Below, one piece after another: positions 27,801-32,721 of a stretch of 64,000 nucleotides of DNA (positions are counted from its first letter, which is position 1; every line of letters begins with the position of its first letter). This DNA comes from an uncultured Sphingomonadaceae bacterium. GTDB lineage: Bacteria; Pseudomonadota; Alphaproteobacteria; Sphingomonadales; Sphingomonadaceae. The notes under the pieces are model-generated. The model had not been told where the DNA came from. It made no database searches and worked only from the letters and a program-made list of their open reading frames with translations. The translations under genes and the position numbers were made by a program. The stretch lies in assembly GCA_947497315.1 (NCBI GenBank), contig CANMFX010000002.1, positions 372,001-436,000 of the forward strand, in the 5' to 3' direction.

Positions 27801-29967
27801 GAGTATCGCGCGTGCCGCCGGAGTTCCGGCGACAATTGTCGAGAACGCGTATCAACCGGGGTCCAATGCGCTTATTGCTAATGTAACCGCCTCTGATGCG
27901 GACGGAGATGCGCTGACCTATTCAATTGTTGGTGGAAATGCCACTGGCGCTTTGTCGCTAAATGGCTCGGGTGAACTCCGAGTTGCAGCTGGTTTCGACT
28001 ATGAGGCTTTAGGCGGTGCAGCCAATCTCGGCGTTGATCCGGCAATTCCGTTCTCAATTACGGTGCGGGTGGCACAGTCCAACAATAGCGGGCGCTATGT
28101 GGACCGGATCTTGAATCTGTCGATTGCGGATGTTTCCGAAGGACCAACAATCTATAATGGAAATGGACTGCCTTATAACCAGACTACTCATGAGAGTGGC
28201 GCATATAGCGTGGCCGACCTGGAAGGTTCGGCGCGTTATATTCAGAGTATGGTTCAAGTTAATATTCCAGAAGCCAACTACTTCGTAAACACTACAAATC
28301 TAAAAATATTCTTGGACAATAACTCCAGCTTTGGTTTCGACGCTGGTGATCAACTTTTGACTGAATTTAATTCCAACAACAACGCTTACTATACTAGGCC
28401 AACAACCTACACGTTTCTTGCGGCCGGTTATCAATGGACTGGGACGCCTTGGGCTAGTAACTTTGTCCAGCAGCTCCCTCCTGTTGTCTTCGATCTAGAC
28501 GGCACCGGAATCCGCTCCACCGAAATTACCGTCTCCTTCGACATCGACAGCGACGGTACCAAAGACCAAACCGGTTGGATCAGCGGCGGACAGGGCTTTC
28601 TCGCGCTGGATCGCGATGGCGATGGCCTGATCACGCACGGCGCGGAAATATCCTTCATTCAGGACCTCCCGGGTGCCCGAACCGATCTCGAAGGCCTGAG
28701 CGCTTTCGATAGCAATGGCGACAACATCTTCGATGCCCAAGACACGCGCTTCGGCGAGTTTCTGGTGTGGCAGGATGCCAATGAAGATGGCATTTCAGAC
28801 GCCGGGGAATTGCTGTCCTTGCCAGATGCCGGGATCACCAGCATTGCGCTTGTCGGCACGTCGCAGCAGCAATCGGATGAAGGCAATATCGGTATCCTTG
28901 GTACTTCCACTTTCACCCGCACCGATGGCACCACCGCGGCGGTCGGCGATGTGGCACTGCGTTGGGAGCGCATCCCCGAACCGGCTGTAACGCAATTTCC
29001 GTCGAGCACGGTTTTCGCCCTTGATGCCGATGGCAATGGCATCATCGACCCAGTGACAGAGACGATGACCCTTGCCCAAGCCCTCAATAGTTTTGACGGC
29101 GATGGCGATGGTCAGTTCACCTCCGCTGATGAACGTTATTATGATTTGCGTATCTGGAGTGATGCCAATGACAATGGCCGTGCGGAGGTAACAGAACTCT
29201 TCGGTCTGGATCGTCCGCTGCCAACGGAAACCACGGATGATGTCCCATCGACGGAGCCTATTAATCAGCCAGTTCCATCTGTTCCTGTGACGAATGAACC
29301 TGCACCTGCTGAACCACAGGATAATGGGGGAGCTGGCAACCCGGCTGCCGTGCCTGCGGCACAGCAACATAGTGCAGCACAAGAATTGGCACTCGCAGAA
29401 ATTTCAAGCCTGCCAACGAGAAGGGACCTGTTAAATGGTATGTCACGTGGTGATATCGAAAGGGGCATTCTGGGCGCGGCATCGGAAGGCGATATGTTGC
29501 GCCAGGCTTATGTCGACAATTACGGTACCATTCCAACAGAAGGGGCATCTCTATCATCCAGCAGTCTTGCAAATGTTTCGATTTCGCCGGAGCCTGATAA
29601 CGGCAACACCGAAGCTGCAGATCTCAATGCTCTGCGAGCCGGTTTGTACAAGCGAGAGCTGCTAGGTTTGGCTGGTACATCGCTGGATATCCCTGCGGAC
29701 CAAGATATATTCGATTATTTTGATGAAAGCGTTCCTGCAACAGCGGATATGGTTGAAAGGGTCAGGGTCGCAAATACCGATCTATCAGGGATCGGTGCAG
29801 GCGAAGCTGCAGGGGATTACTCAAGTGATCCGGTAGCTTTTGATGGAGATGCGCTGAAAATTGCCTTGATGACACAGGGTATGACCACATTTGGCGTGAC
29901 ATCTGCGGCAGAAACCATGAAAGAGCGTGATCGTAACTCCGTTCCGCTCGATTATTTTGCGGCCTGA
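12829..29967 (+). CDS. giant RTX protein with N-terminal lipase-like domain and cadherin repeats
   Basis: This 5,712-residue protein is predicted to be secreted by the type I system next to it. The GTG start follows GGAAGG by eight bases. Order of parts: an alpha/beta-hydrolase-like region (1 to about 320) with the nucleophile elbow GHSKGG at 157-162 (Ser159); a glycine-rich hydrophobic region (about 433-645); a linker with many lysines (about 650-960); blocks of GGxGxDxLx calcium-binding nonapeptides (about 962-3884). The nonapeptide blocks are broken up by five HCBP-related modules (for example about 1174-1234, 1437-1514, 1800-1864, 2200-2297; the last one, about 3914-4020, follows them) and two dystroglycan-cadherin-like modules (about 2755-2857, 3260-3364). 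Then come eight cadherin-like repeats (about 4247-5104), an acidic DxDxDG calcium-binding region (about 5217-5460) and a C-terminal tail ending DYFAA, typical of type I signals. No N-terminal signal peptide is seen. The N-terminal 640 codons are richer in A+T than the repeat region. Whether it is a lipase, cytolysin, adhesin or a combination is not settled. Confidence 0.93.
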   Translation: MSDAQAPLFARDYQRSAVQARYGYYASVLRPNMTRMDFESEIRKLQQTSGFVTSLSQTEINDFYNNFEIIASSSEHPDAAATGLDALVLRSRSTENILVAFGGVGPFENIDTTLGEGKDLTIDSSLYGFPVAELLAFKTFFDPLLQEFPNDIIDITGHSKGGLLSSALYGDLLLAGEANRVNLVFQLSPVGFNTNVFDSPLLADLNSALGIIDPEQLAYAADVVGALRADAGNKIVSFGAEDDPLAGPGSGTFLISNNNTYFGFYRELINDGLRSVPHNAGTAARLLGIPENNTAPLFVPSPALIAGLRDGYEDGVIVVTGQRIKKITKGDLSTRVTDPDTGLLLPRGLRPRQAGEPGTDSSAIDRETGRVVEYEIEEVDGEQIVKSRIVYDALDLDTNRPRIAVLQQTDSQGKPVSTEIRLLNNPIPFEFSDIGGALGKQLGYRIAGNNAVLGIATSAVLQTVGNNLGDVLDGIIGNQSATNASKDAFSTFGPELLSNLKSAGVGALSSFLTAELIDVVGVGGFAGEALNTGAGAVIGQVLSNIAGIGDPSGVFSGVNPALIGNAIGSFLGTKLASEIVGFDTIGGQIGAAVGSSVASAGLGILFAEKFGALGGFAGPLGAFAGAFLGFVVGGLIGSIFGGTPRSGADATWNEAEGRFVVNNAYSRKGGSKETAEAMAGLVADTFNAVLDATGGRLNNPGNITTGNYGMRKSDFVYRPTSTRDKRAITYRVSSKQDGAFEKLTGYGIYQGLSDPDFQIIGGNTYVKRAVYASIEVGGQSATNFDQSVLLGNIASAQAYENYLANSAVINAIVSGESDSVFAAETAINLARAVELGLTKRHRADWFGGFGALLEEAGTSVANVEFGFDYDPFSDQISRLIGVGDFVMGDTIDIAGQTTIEATSGDDTITLSHVTHNTDGFAVAGGAGYIANTTGLTINGELSTGGDVNTGSGGDLSIDVAATIDAGDGNDTVHAGDLGNNVFGGAGDDVIYGGKLDDWLLGGDGNDTLNAGGAASYTLGGNGNYLNGGAGDDILIGREGSDWLEGGDGTDVLEGGDGGDILAGGAGAGDILRGGRGDDQYLFRLGDVGAVGVGDTTYATADRIIDESGLTVETVVAQAFNGLSASEINGNIADALSGDLFRFGGGLNNWRGGGAQVTSNGRAAGGEDVLVLGQGIGVDDIKLIKSDDGKDLILELAPDGVFNGDRVVMQDWFSSFNKVETLRFADGNEIRLADFDTFILGSDGSETIVGTAGNDFVHAGSGDDLVYLLSGNDFGNGGLGNDSVSGDSGNDIVVGGNGDDLLFGGFGQDTVSGGTGNDRLTGDEGNDILSGGAGDDEIIGGSGNDVFRFQRGDGHDTLIDALTSEWDVAWVSGEGGQNGYVVGTDGSITHPTHGTIFDGENWSATTRYDIETGTLYVHQPADADAIVTSAGSDILEFGLGIDINDIQFAAANGGKDLVIGIESSGATVNSFSSLDDTITLKEWGPSGNAGAKGSIETFVFFNTGAVDVASMSLSGGTDGDDGNLIGSATLANWITSGAGDDVITGGGLNDIINGNSGQDRLIGLAGSDVLLGGAGNDVLIGGAGGTRDGGPAGDILIGGLGLDTASYETAAAGVTVSLAQNGAATGDAAADVFDSIENLTGSDFADSLEGDAGENDLTGGKGDDILKGASGDDLYVFGRGDGEDTIDDHLVASENIIVDDNGNLQPPYVSNFDLIDNELGLYRFDHIVTNSDTGEIIYRKESVGYNYRNVQTPTTFAADGWVDGITVTGNKVAEVATFADAGSDTILFEDYTGNAGVTGDAAIGLADLSFHFSGDDLVITLIGSTTDKVRIKNFRSGAAINANQAVETIQFSDGSSFDLSGLKFDASGNLLTASTDTSENPIDEFLVGTSGFGGVITLPGSGGPISFPGGLSLSSTIGSGPVLGSGIDTLTGGYGNDTLSGLDGNDTLNGGDGDDLLSGGLGADNIDGGAGVDTVTYVSSDAAIDINLGTTAASAIIANSESSGDQLTGIENALGSHYADTITGNADDNILKGNRGDDTLTGLTGADVLVGDDGDDTLDGGVGEDNLDGGAGNDLIKGGDGKDVLAGGNGNDILLGDDGVGADDQLIGGAGIDRLEGGAGNDVLLGGEGDDSSVSLISAGAGPQTTLAAGLYGGDGDDVLDGGAGDDTLDGGLGADQYLFNRDSGNDTVITGGGNDELVFDDIASDQLWFSEVPGAAAGNFDLLITVIGTGTSVLVKDWILSSGDNANQARRIIASDKAMAGGDVAALVSAMSTHGTSVPAAWPATPDQAFLDTYDSVWQDFSEYEDRATIMGTANVDTINVDPALIGGTRYEALAGNDTVNAGIADDILVGGAGSDTLNGGAGDDQFLYATDIGYDQIDGGEGYDSLVATQNDARIYVQSLTNVEAISTGSFTGVELHILTGSTLDLSNVAIDGALTIVGSNGDEIITGTAGDDVIQGLSGADALNGGQGDDILRGGTGSNVIDGGEGVDTYDARDIGTVSVIIAPGVFGDSPVGTHITGPDVTIENFFFPNPSNDTSSFINIENIIGGTNDDFIFGSDGANILDGHDGNDTIDGGAGNDILIGGAGSLGDALSGGAGNDTASYVTMTDAFGAATADASTGIIIDGVRADLGAHSSVDGVSPPVLRASQGDGHGDWYHEIENLTGSKFNDLLTGDANNNVLTGGGGDDALYGGAGFDTAVFSGKLSDYSINTGAITTVTDLRTGSTSLITDGTDKLQNIESIRFADMTISLGIDPNNQPILGEPEMVDQVWEDGVLANYTIPETAFIDLDLGDALVFTVSLSDDSAIPAWLNFNATTQTFTGTPPLSAVGSVLEVKVTATDQGYSISDNFLITISEALGSDVVGTTGDDVQAGTFRRETMIGLAGNDIFAGSAGADIIDGGAGADQVDYSASLAAVTVDLGIGTGIGGDAEGDQFVAIESALGSAFGDNIIGTDGGDTLDGGSGGADRIDGGAGDDLIKGGDGEDTLLGGAGNDTIYAGARNDGSLEDVIDGGNGVDELRLTDSIFGAIVDLSNDGISPISIEHVVGSNFSDIITGNGYSNILNGGLGGDNVAGGRGNDRVNGDAGNDILSGDSGDDILRGGAGNDRLIGGSGADQLYGDSGIDTVDYRASLAGVSVNLTTNATSGGDAQGDVIANLSIENIDGSDFDDSLTGSLVNNVLKGFAGNDTLQGGEGDDTLDGGEGIDTAVYSGNRSDYLIDDVNKTITDINLANGNDGVDTYVDLEFVEFAGGETVELANAGNLAPVTGTPGLADQLWIDNADFVYTIPTSAFTDADGNQTDPYDGLSFVATFADGSALPSWLTFDPTGKTFGYSSESAAIGSNLNVRVTASDGTSSIFADFNISIIEGPGETIVGTVAGETIEGTFRSEAINALDGDDVVMGSLGADMIDGGAGTDTADYLNSAAGVTIGLDGSVGSGGQAEGDTLVSIERLHGSQLADSLNGSAADDILDGRDGDDILDGGDGNDTILGDGGNDTLYGGAGDDNLIGGAGADAFFGGSGSDYANYYYSGLTAEQVLVSQGVTADLGNASANTGFAAGDTYDGIEKLFGTAFDDNLFGDANGNTIRGAEGSDLLFGRAGGDYLDGGDGADTLDGGIGADIILGGLGNDLIHALVVGEDTIDGGEGIDTVSFAATSAALSIDIDNPAHKLTSIENIVGGTGNDDVLGNAAANQIDGGAGNDTIEGGAGADILNGGSGVDTLTYAGSVAGTTFMSGLIGASSVNGFVIAAEVNRMLDGVDVNIQTNSANGADATGDTISGFETLVGSSHSDRLHGTDGNSEVHGGAGNDVVYGGAGDDTLHGGSGDDFIFGEAGADMIYGGDGDDRLFGEGDSDSLHGGAGNDILDAGDAGDMLDGGTGDDILIGGAGDDQYFLTKTSGSDIIYNYDSSAALALDLQDVVQYSADITKSDIWFTKEAGTKDLRVKVLGEPSQVIIKDWFVNTTAGDFTNAGAQFVLRMFIAGESTATTVDSLSQLLTTMAAIPEPTSLAELTPAQQDAINNAWILNTPPTIVADANNPTELDEDGTAVLYFDVEDSGQTPLASIQVLPGQSGAVEIVSIDLVPGAGNEGRRKVTVRGLPDASGAGSIMLTASDSIFDSTPLTVPLTVNAVADGVTIGALGDVSGNADTVINLPQISAGLIDDDGSEVIDYLNVEGIPAGAILSDGTNSFTATGGSTSVDVKDWDLAALRITPPLGSAADFSLNISTRSRETSNGAVSTDNTQTIAVSVNGAPTAIGVAPSSFDENAVGAGSGGTLVATLSATDPDGTAGLTYTIDGGPQASKFRVEGNLLYLADGQSLDYEAGDALVDIRVTDSDGLSFVRNNIAIRPVDLNEAPTTPSSTSSTVVFDENQIGDTGVRFSSTDPDGDPITYVFSATGTATNGKYSIQNGNQLWVSSALDYENDANGSFGIVATANGQTSAAITQNVTIRNINEAPVLTGGATASVAEGSAGGTVLKTLTSTDPDQNEIAFGETGHVYSIAAGDTSRFEIVGNQLRVKAGVVFDYEAATSYNLTLRVRDNNGNSGTLSDDQAFTVNITNVNEGPYSLVDVNASYGSGASGVVGQISDGATAGVLAGITARATDPDGDTLSYAIVGGNTGDWFTINSSTGVVSVKSGRTVQYESTTNGQVTLNIRASDGSLTVQNNNFTINVLDVNETPTFTSAASASISETAAGGSFVHTITTGDPDKDAALFGEAGHVLSIAGGSSLFEIVGNQLRTKSGTVLDYDNPVNRTHNLTLQVRDNNGASGYKFANQAFTVNVTNVNEKPSTPNAFSTSVYENNSGILLTFGGSVDPEGQGITYSFASGGNPGGLFSINGSGQLVLNSALNYEARPAAFSAGYADVKVVATTASGPVSSIRTGRITLLNVNEAPGTPSQPGNASIAENATGYAGVAFTGATDPDGDPVSYVFANSSTVSGKFEIKNGNQLHVRSAFDYEATPTAGVPTVYAYANGQRSAGGRSLTLNVGNVDDNLPTASIARAAGVPATIVENAYQPGSNALIANVTASDADGDALTYSIVGGNATGALSLNGSGELRVAAGFDYEALGGAANLGVDPAIPFSITVRVAQSNNSGRYVDRILNLSIADVSEGPTIYNGNGLPYNQTTHESGAYSVADLEGSARYIQSMVQVNIPEANYFVNTTNLKIFLDNNSSFGFDAGDQLLTEFNSNNNAYYTRPTTYTFLAAGYQWTGTPWASNFVQQLPPVVFDLDGTGIRSTEITVSFDIDSDGTKDQTGWISGGQGFLALDRDGDGLITHGAEISFIQDLPGARTDLEGLSAFDSNGDNIFDAQDTRFGEFLVWQDANEDGISDAGELLSLPDAGITSIALVGTSQQQSDEGNIGILGTSTFTRTDGTTAAVGDVALRWERIPEPAVTQFPSSTVFALDADGNGIIDPVTETMTLAQALNSFDGDGDGQFTSADERYYDLRIWSDANDNGRAEVTELFGLDRPLPTETTDDVPSTEPINQPVPSVPVTNEPAPAEPQDNGGAGNPAAVPAAQQHSAAQELALAEISSLPTRRDLLNGMSRGDIERGILGAASEGDMLRQAYVDNYGTIPTEGASLSSSSLANVSISPEPDNGNTEAADLNALRAGLYKRELLGLAGTSLDIPADQDIFDYFDESVPATADMVERVRVANTDLSGIGAGEAAGDYSSDPVAFDGDALKIALMTQGMTTFGVTSAAETMKERDRNSVPLDYFAA
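15712..24480 (+). repeat. RTX nonapeptide-coding repeat tract
   Basis: The DNA carries many degenerate copies of a 27-bp unit coding GGxGxDxLx (for example GGCAATGATGT and GGCGGTGCGGGC motifs). They are grouped in blocks of about 100-500 codons separated by non-repeat modules. Each pair of nonapeptides normally forms one turn of a calcium-loaded parallel beta-roll that folds only outside the cell, where calcium is high. GC is high here (44/60 at 16261-16320). Long antisense open frames in this stretch come from the biased repeat composition and are not genes. Confidence 0.9.
25567..28137 (+). repeat. eight cadherin-like repeats within the RTX gene
   Basis: Eight units of about 100 codons each carry the recurring landmarks ENA or ENQ near the start, DPDGD in the middle, LDYE before the last third and VNEAP/VNEGP/VNETP at the joint. 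Several share long near-identical strings (FEIVGNQLR in units 3 and 5; RVRDNNG/QVRDNNG), indicating duplication inside the gene. Such calcium-binding repeats usually form a rigid stalk used in adhesion. Here they separate the RTX blocks from the C-terminal secretion region. Confidence 0.85.
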
Positions 29968-29982
29968 TGCTAGGATTTTTGA

Positions 29983-30495
29983 ATGACCGAAACTGCTGAA
30001 CAAGAATCTGCCCCCACGGTAAGCCACTTGCTTGGTGAAATGACCTGGCTTCTGACGCAATCGCCGCTTCATAAAGCGATGCAGATTGGTGATTTGGAAT
30101 GGCTGTGTATGCCAGCCCTTATAAACCAGCAATTTTATCTGTTCCGGGATGGCGATCAGCCTGTTGGCCTCGCTTTATGGGCAAAATGCAATGAGGCGGC
30201 TGAAAAGAAGCTTGAAGGCGGCATGATAGAGCCGGAAAACAGATTGACGCTGGAAGAATGGACTAGTGGTGACACTATCTGGCTGGTTGATCTGATTGCA
30301 CCTTTTGCGACCAATCAGAATAAGCAGCGAGAAGTGATGATTGCTGATCTGATTTCTGGCCCCCTCAAGGGACAAGCGTTCAACTTCCATCAGACAGACC
30401 CCAATACCGGGGAGCGTATAGTGCAAACGATAGATGCTGATGCTGGAGACAAACTTAAAGCCGTGATTGAAGCTGCGGGGGCCACCAAGCAATAG
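29983..30495 (+). CDS. RTX toxin-activating lysine acyltransferase (HlyC family)
   Basis: This 170-residue protein aligns by eye with HlyC, which transfers a fatty acyl chain from acyl-ACP to internal lysines of RTX toxins in the cytoplasm before export. The block LGEMTWLLTQSPLHK contains the catalytic His (His30, equivalent to HlyC His23). The block EEWTSGDTIWLVDLIAPF contains the second catalytic residue (Asp103, equivalent to HlyC Asp92). The middle segment QPVGLALWAKC also fits. It starts 15 bp after the RTX stop codon, so the two are almost certainly co-transcribed and the giant protein is the expected substrate. In classical toxin operons the activator gene is upstream of the toxin gene, so the downstream order is different. 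Both key residues are intact. Confidence 0.88.
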   Translation: MTETAEQESAPTVSHLLGEMTWLLTQSPLHKAMQIGDLEWLCMPALINQQFYLFRDGDQPVGLALWAKCNEAAEKKLEGGMIEPENRLTLEEWTSGDTIWLVDLIAPFATNQNKQREVMIADLISGPLKGQAFNFHQTDPNTGERIVQTIDADAGDKLKAVIEAAGATKQ

Positions 30496-30691
30496 CTAGG
30501 ATCACATTAGCGATATTTCATCGTACCCCTGATTTGTTTTAAGCTCCTATCCAGCATCACCAGCTGTCGAAGAAGAGAGCAGCGCCAAGGAAGAAATATT
30601 TTCCCGCACGTGTCGCAGGTCAGGCGCTTTTTTAGGATTTTACGCCAGTAATCATCGGCTAGAAGCTAATTCGCACGGCGCGTGTCTTGAC

Positions 30692-31351
30692 TCAGTTAAC
30701 GGTTTCTATCGATTGACGGCGCTGATAGATAAACCATCCAATCCATAGGACTGTATATAGTCCCAGCGCTGCAAAAATCGCCGGCTTGGGATCATTCAAA
30801 CTGCTGATCGAACCGGCATAGGCAGCGATTCCAACATAGGGAACGGTGCCAAGAGCGTAGAAGGTCAGGTATCGCATCAGCGGCATACGAGTTACGCCGG
30901 CCATACAAGCGGTGACTTCAGGGATCATCGGAGCTGATCTGGCGAGCGTGATCATCGCCGGGCCGCTTTGTGCAAAGGCCCTGGCCATTTTGTTGCGTTC
31001 TTCCTCATCTTTGACGAGAAAAGCTAGCGCCCGGTCACCATAGCGCTGGCTGATTGCATAGCCGGCCAGCACCGCCAGCGTTGTGCCCGTAAGCGCCGAT
31101 GCCATGCCGAGTGGAAAGCCAAGAAAATAGCCAGCAAGCAAGGTGATGGTCAGGGTTGGGACAGCGACAAACAGATCAATGAAAAGCAGTAGCACCACCG
31201 CGGCAATTACATAGGTCGGATCAACTTGTTGCGCTTGTTCGAGCAGCCAGCGGACGTTCTCGACGGTCAATATTCCCAGCACCCGGCCCAGTATGAAGGT
31301 GGATGCAAAAATAAGAGTCAGGATCGCCATGACTTTAAGTAGTGGTTTCAT
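30692..31351 (-). CDS. TVP38/TMEM64 (DedA-like) family membrane protein
   Basis: The 219-residue protein has about five to six hydrophobic segments and the VTT-domain core VPTLTITLLAGYFLGFPLGMA followed by TGTTLAVLAGYAISQRYG. A conserved RSAPMIPEVTACMAGVTRMP segment lies in the second half. Members of this superfamily act in membrane homeostasis, some as lipid scramblases or flippases, but the bacterial substrate here is unknown. It lies 11 bp after the SDR gene on the same strand, so the two form an operon. Its tail faces the acyltransferase gene across a 196-bp interval in which I see no gene or clear terminator. Confidence 0.88.
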   Translation of the reverse strand: MKPLLKVMAILTLIFASTFILGRVLGILTVENVRWLLEQAQQVDPTYVIAAVVLLLFIDLFVAVPTLTITLLAGYFLGFPLGMASALTGTTLAVLAGYAISQRYGDRALAFLVKDEEERNKMARAFAQSGPAMITLARSAPMIPEVTACMAGVTRMPLMRYLTFYALGTVPYVGIAAYAGSISSLNDPKPAIFAALGLYTVLWIGWFIYQRRQSIETVN

Positions 31352-31362
31352 TATCTATTCCT

Positions 31363-32094
31363 TTAACCAGATTTCATGATTTTACGAGCGAGACCGGGCA
31401 TGAACCGGGCAATAGGACGTAAAAGTTTGACTTTGCCGATATCGATGTCGGCTTTTCGTGCAGCAATGCCTTTGATGATGTCGCTTGCCACCTTGTCCGG
31501 CGGGAGCTTGCCATCGCCGCGACCGGCGGTCATCGCCGTGTCGACCAGCGGCAGGAAGGCCTGCATTACCGCAACATCTGTCTGCTCCAACTGGTTCTGC
31601 AACGCCTGGGAGAAAATATTCAAAGCGCCTTTGGTCGCGCAATATATGGCGGAGCTTGTTTTGGGGACCAATCCAAGCCCTGAATTCACGTTGAGAATGA
31701 ATGGATCGCTGCAATTGAGCAGGGCAGGGAGTAGTAGATAGCAAAGCTGTGCAGGGGTAGTGAAATTGGTGGCGATTTCATTGGCGATCTGATTATATTC
31801 AAACTCACCATCAAGAAAATTGGGTGTATATTGCAAAGCCGCATTGTTGATCAGGCCATCAATGGCAGGAAAGCCTGCAATCAAATCGACCGCCGCCTGT
31901 TTAACGGCCATTTCGTCGGACAGGTCGGCCTTGAAGATGGCGATTTCGGGATAGTCACTGCTGAGCTGGTCCAAAGCCGCAGAGGGTCTGGCGATGACAA
32001 TGATCTCATTGTCGGACGCCAGCTGCCGGACTAGCTCCAGCCCAAGGCCCGACGCGCCGCCGGTAATCGCTATCCGTTTGCCGCTGATCGTCAT
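31363..32094 (-). CDS. SDR-family oxidoreductase (DltE-like)
   Basis: Start chosen at ATG 32094 (MTISGKRIAITGG), because GAGGA lies about eight bases before it; an open frame extends 11 codons further. The 243-residue product has the classical short-chain dehydrogenase features: TGGASGLG cofactor motif near the N-terminus, NNAAL after strand 4, a catalytic Ser region (LNVNSGLGLVPKTSS) and YCATKGAL with Tyr-x-x-x-Lys. Substrate unknown. It is the first gene of a two-gene operon with the DedA-like protein and is divergent from the Crp-family regulator, which may control it. Confidence 0.9.
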   Translation of the reverse strand: MTISGKRIAITGGASGLGLELVRQLASDNEIIVIARPSAALDQLSSDYPEIAIFKADLSDEMAVKQAAVDLIAGFPAIDGLINNAALQYTPNFLDGEFEYNQIANEIATNFTTPAQLCYLLLPALLNCSDPFILNVNSGLGLVPKTSSAIYCATKGALNIFSQALQNQLEQTDVAVMQAFLPLVDTAMTAGRGDGKLPPDKVASDIIKGIAARKADIDIGKVKLLRPIARFMPGLARKIMKSG

Positions 32095-32168
32095 GGCTTT
32101 TTCCTCTATTTTCAAAATGATTAGCACTGTGTTGAAGGCGCTGTTACGCTAAGAGGACGGAGCCGTAA

Positions 32169-32182
32169 TTAACCTGGGTTAA
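32169..32182. promoter_or_regulatory. TTAACC-N2-GGTTAA palindrome before the Crp-family gene
   Basis: The arms TTAACC (32169-32174) and GGTTAA (32177-32182) are separated by TG. The site ends five bases before the regulator start codon, inside the 93-bp divergent region shared with the SDR/DedA operon. That is a typical place for an autoregulatory operator. The half-site differs from the FNR consensus. Inferred from symmetry and position only. Confidence 0.35.
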
Positions 32183-32187
32183 AAGTG

Positions 32188-32721
32188 ATGCAGTTTTCTC
32201 AATTTCTCGAAACATACGGAAAACCGGTTCAGGCAGAAGCGGAAGAGCATCTGTTTCGGCAAGGAGAAGATCATGGCTCGCTTTACGCCGTGCGGCAGGG
32301 GTTGTTAAAAGCCTATTATCTGTCGGGGGAGGGCAAGGAGCATATAAAATCCTTCATTCAGCCCGGAGATTTTATCGGCAGCCTGACCGCTAGCTATGCC
32401 GGGCAGAGCTCATCCTTCAGTTTGGTCTGCCTGCAGCCGGCTGAGTTGATCCGCTTGGATTTCAATCAAATCTATGCTGCAAGCCGGGACAATGTCAATA
32501 TTGCCGGGGTGGTGGTGGATTTCCTGCTCGCTTTTGCGATGAAAAAGGAACGGCGGGAATATGAACTTCTGTGCCTGTCAGCTGAAGACCGCTATCGGGA
32601 GTTGCTGAAAACCACTCCGCATATCATGGACATGGTCACACAAAATGAAATTGCGCTCTATTTGGGTGTGACCCCGGTTGGGCTGAGCCGGATCAAAAAG
32701 CGGGTGACCGATGCAAGTTGA
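32188..32721 (+). CDS. Crp/Fnr-family transcriptional regulator
   Basis: ATG 32188 is used; a GTG directly before it at 32185 is also possible. The protein of about 177 residues has an N-terminal cyclic-nucleotide-binding fold (EAEEHLFRQGEDHGSLYAVRQGLLKAYYLS; FIQPGDFIGSL), a dimerisation helix and a C-terminal winged helix with recognition region NEIALYLGVTPVGLSRIKKRV. It lacks the N-terminal cysteine cluster of FNR, so it is not an oxygen-sensing FNR. Effector unknown. It is divergent from the SDR/DedA-like operon, its most likely target besides itself. Its stop codon abuts the stop of the convergent OYE gene with no intervening base. Confidence 0.88.
   Translation: MQFSQFLETYGKPVQAEAEEHLFRQGEDHGSLYAVRQGLLKAYYLSGEGKEHIKSFIQPGDFIGSLTASYAGQSSSFSLVCLQPAELIRLDFNQIYAASRDNVNIAGVVVDFLLAFAMKKERREYELLCLSAEDRYRELLKTTPHIMDMVTQNEIALYLGVTPVGLSRIKKRVTDAS

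Noticed and set aside
7664-30495. Genomic island integrated at tRNA-Thr carrying the RTX locus
   Set aside because: No integrase gene is present and I found no second copy of the tRNA 3' end downstream of the locus by eye. The composition shift is limited to the small gene and the RTX N-terminus, not the whole region.
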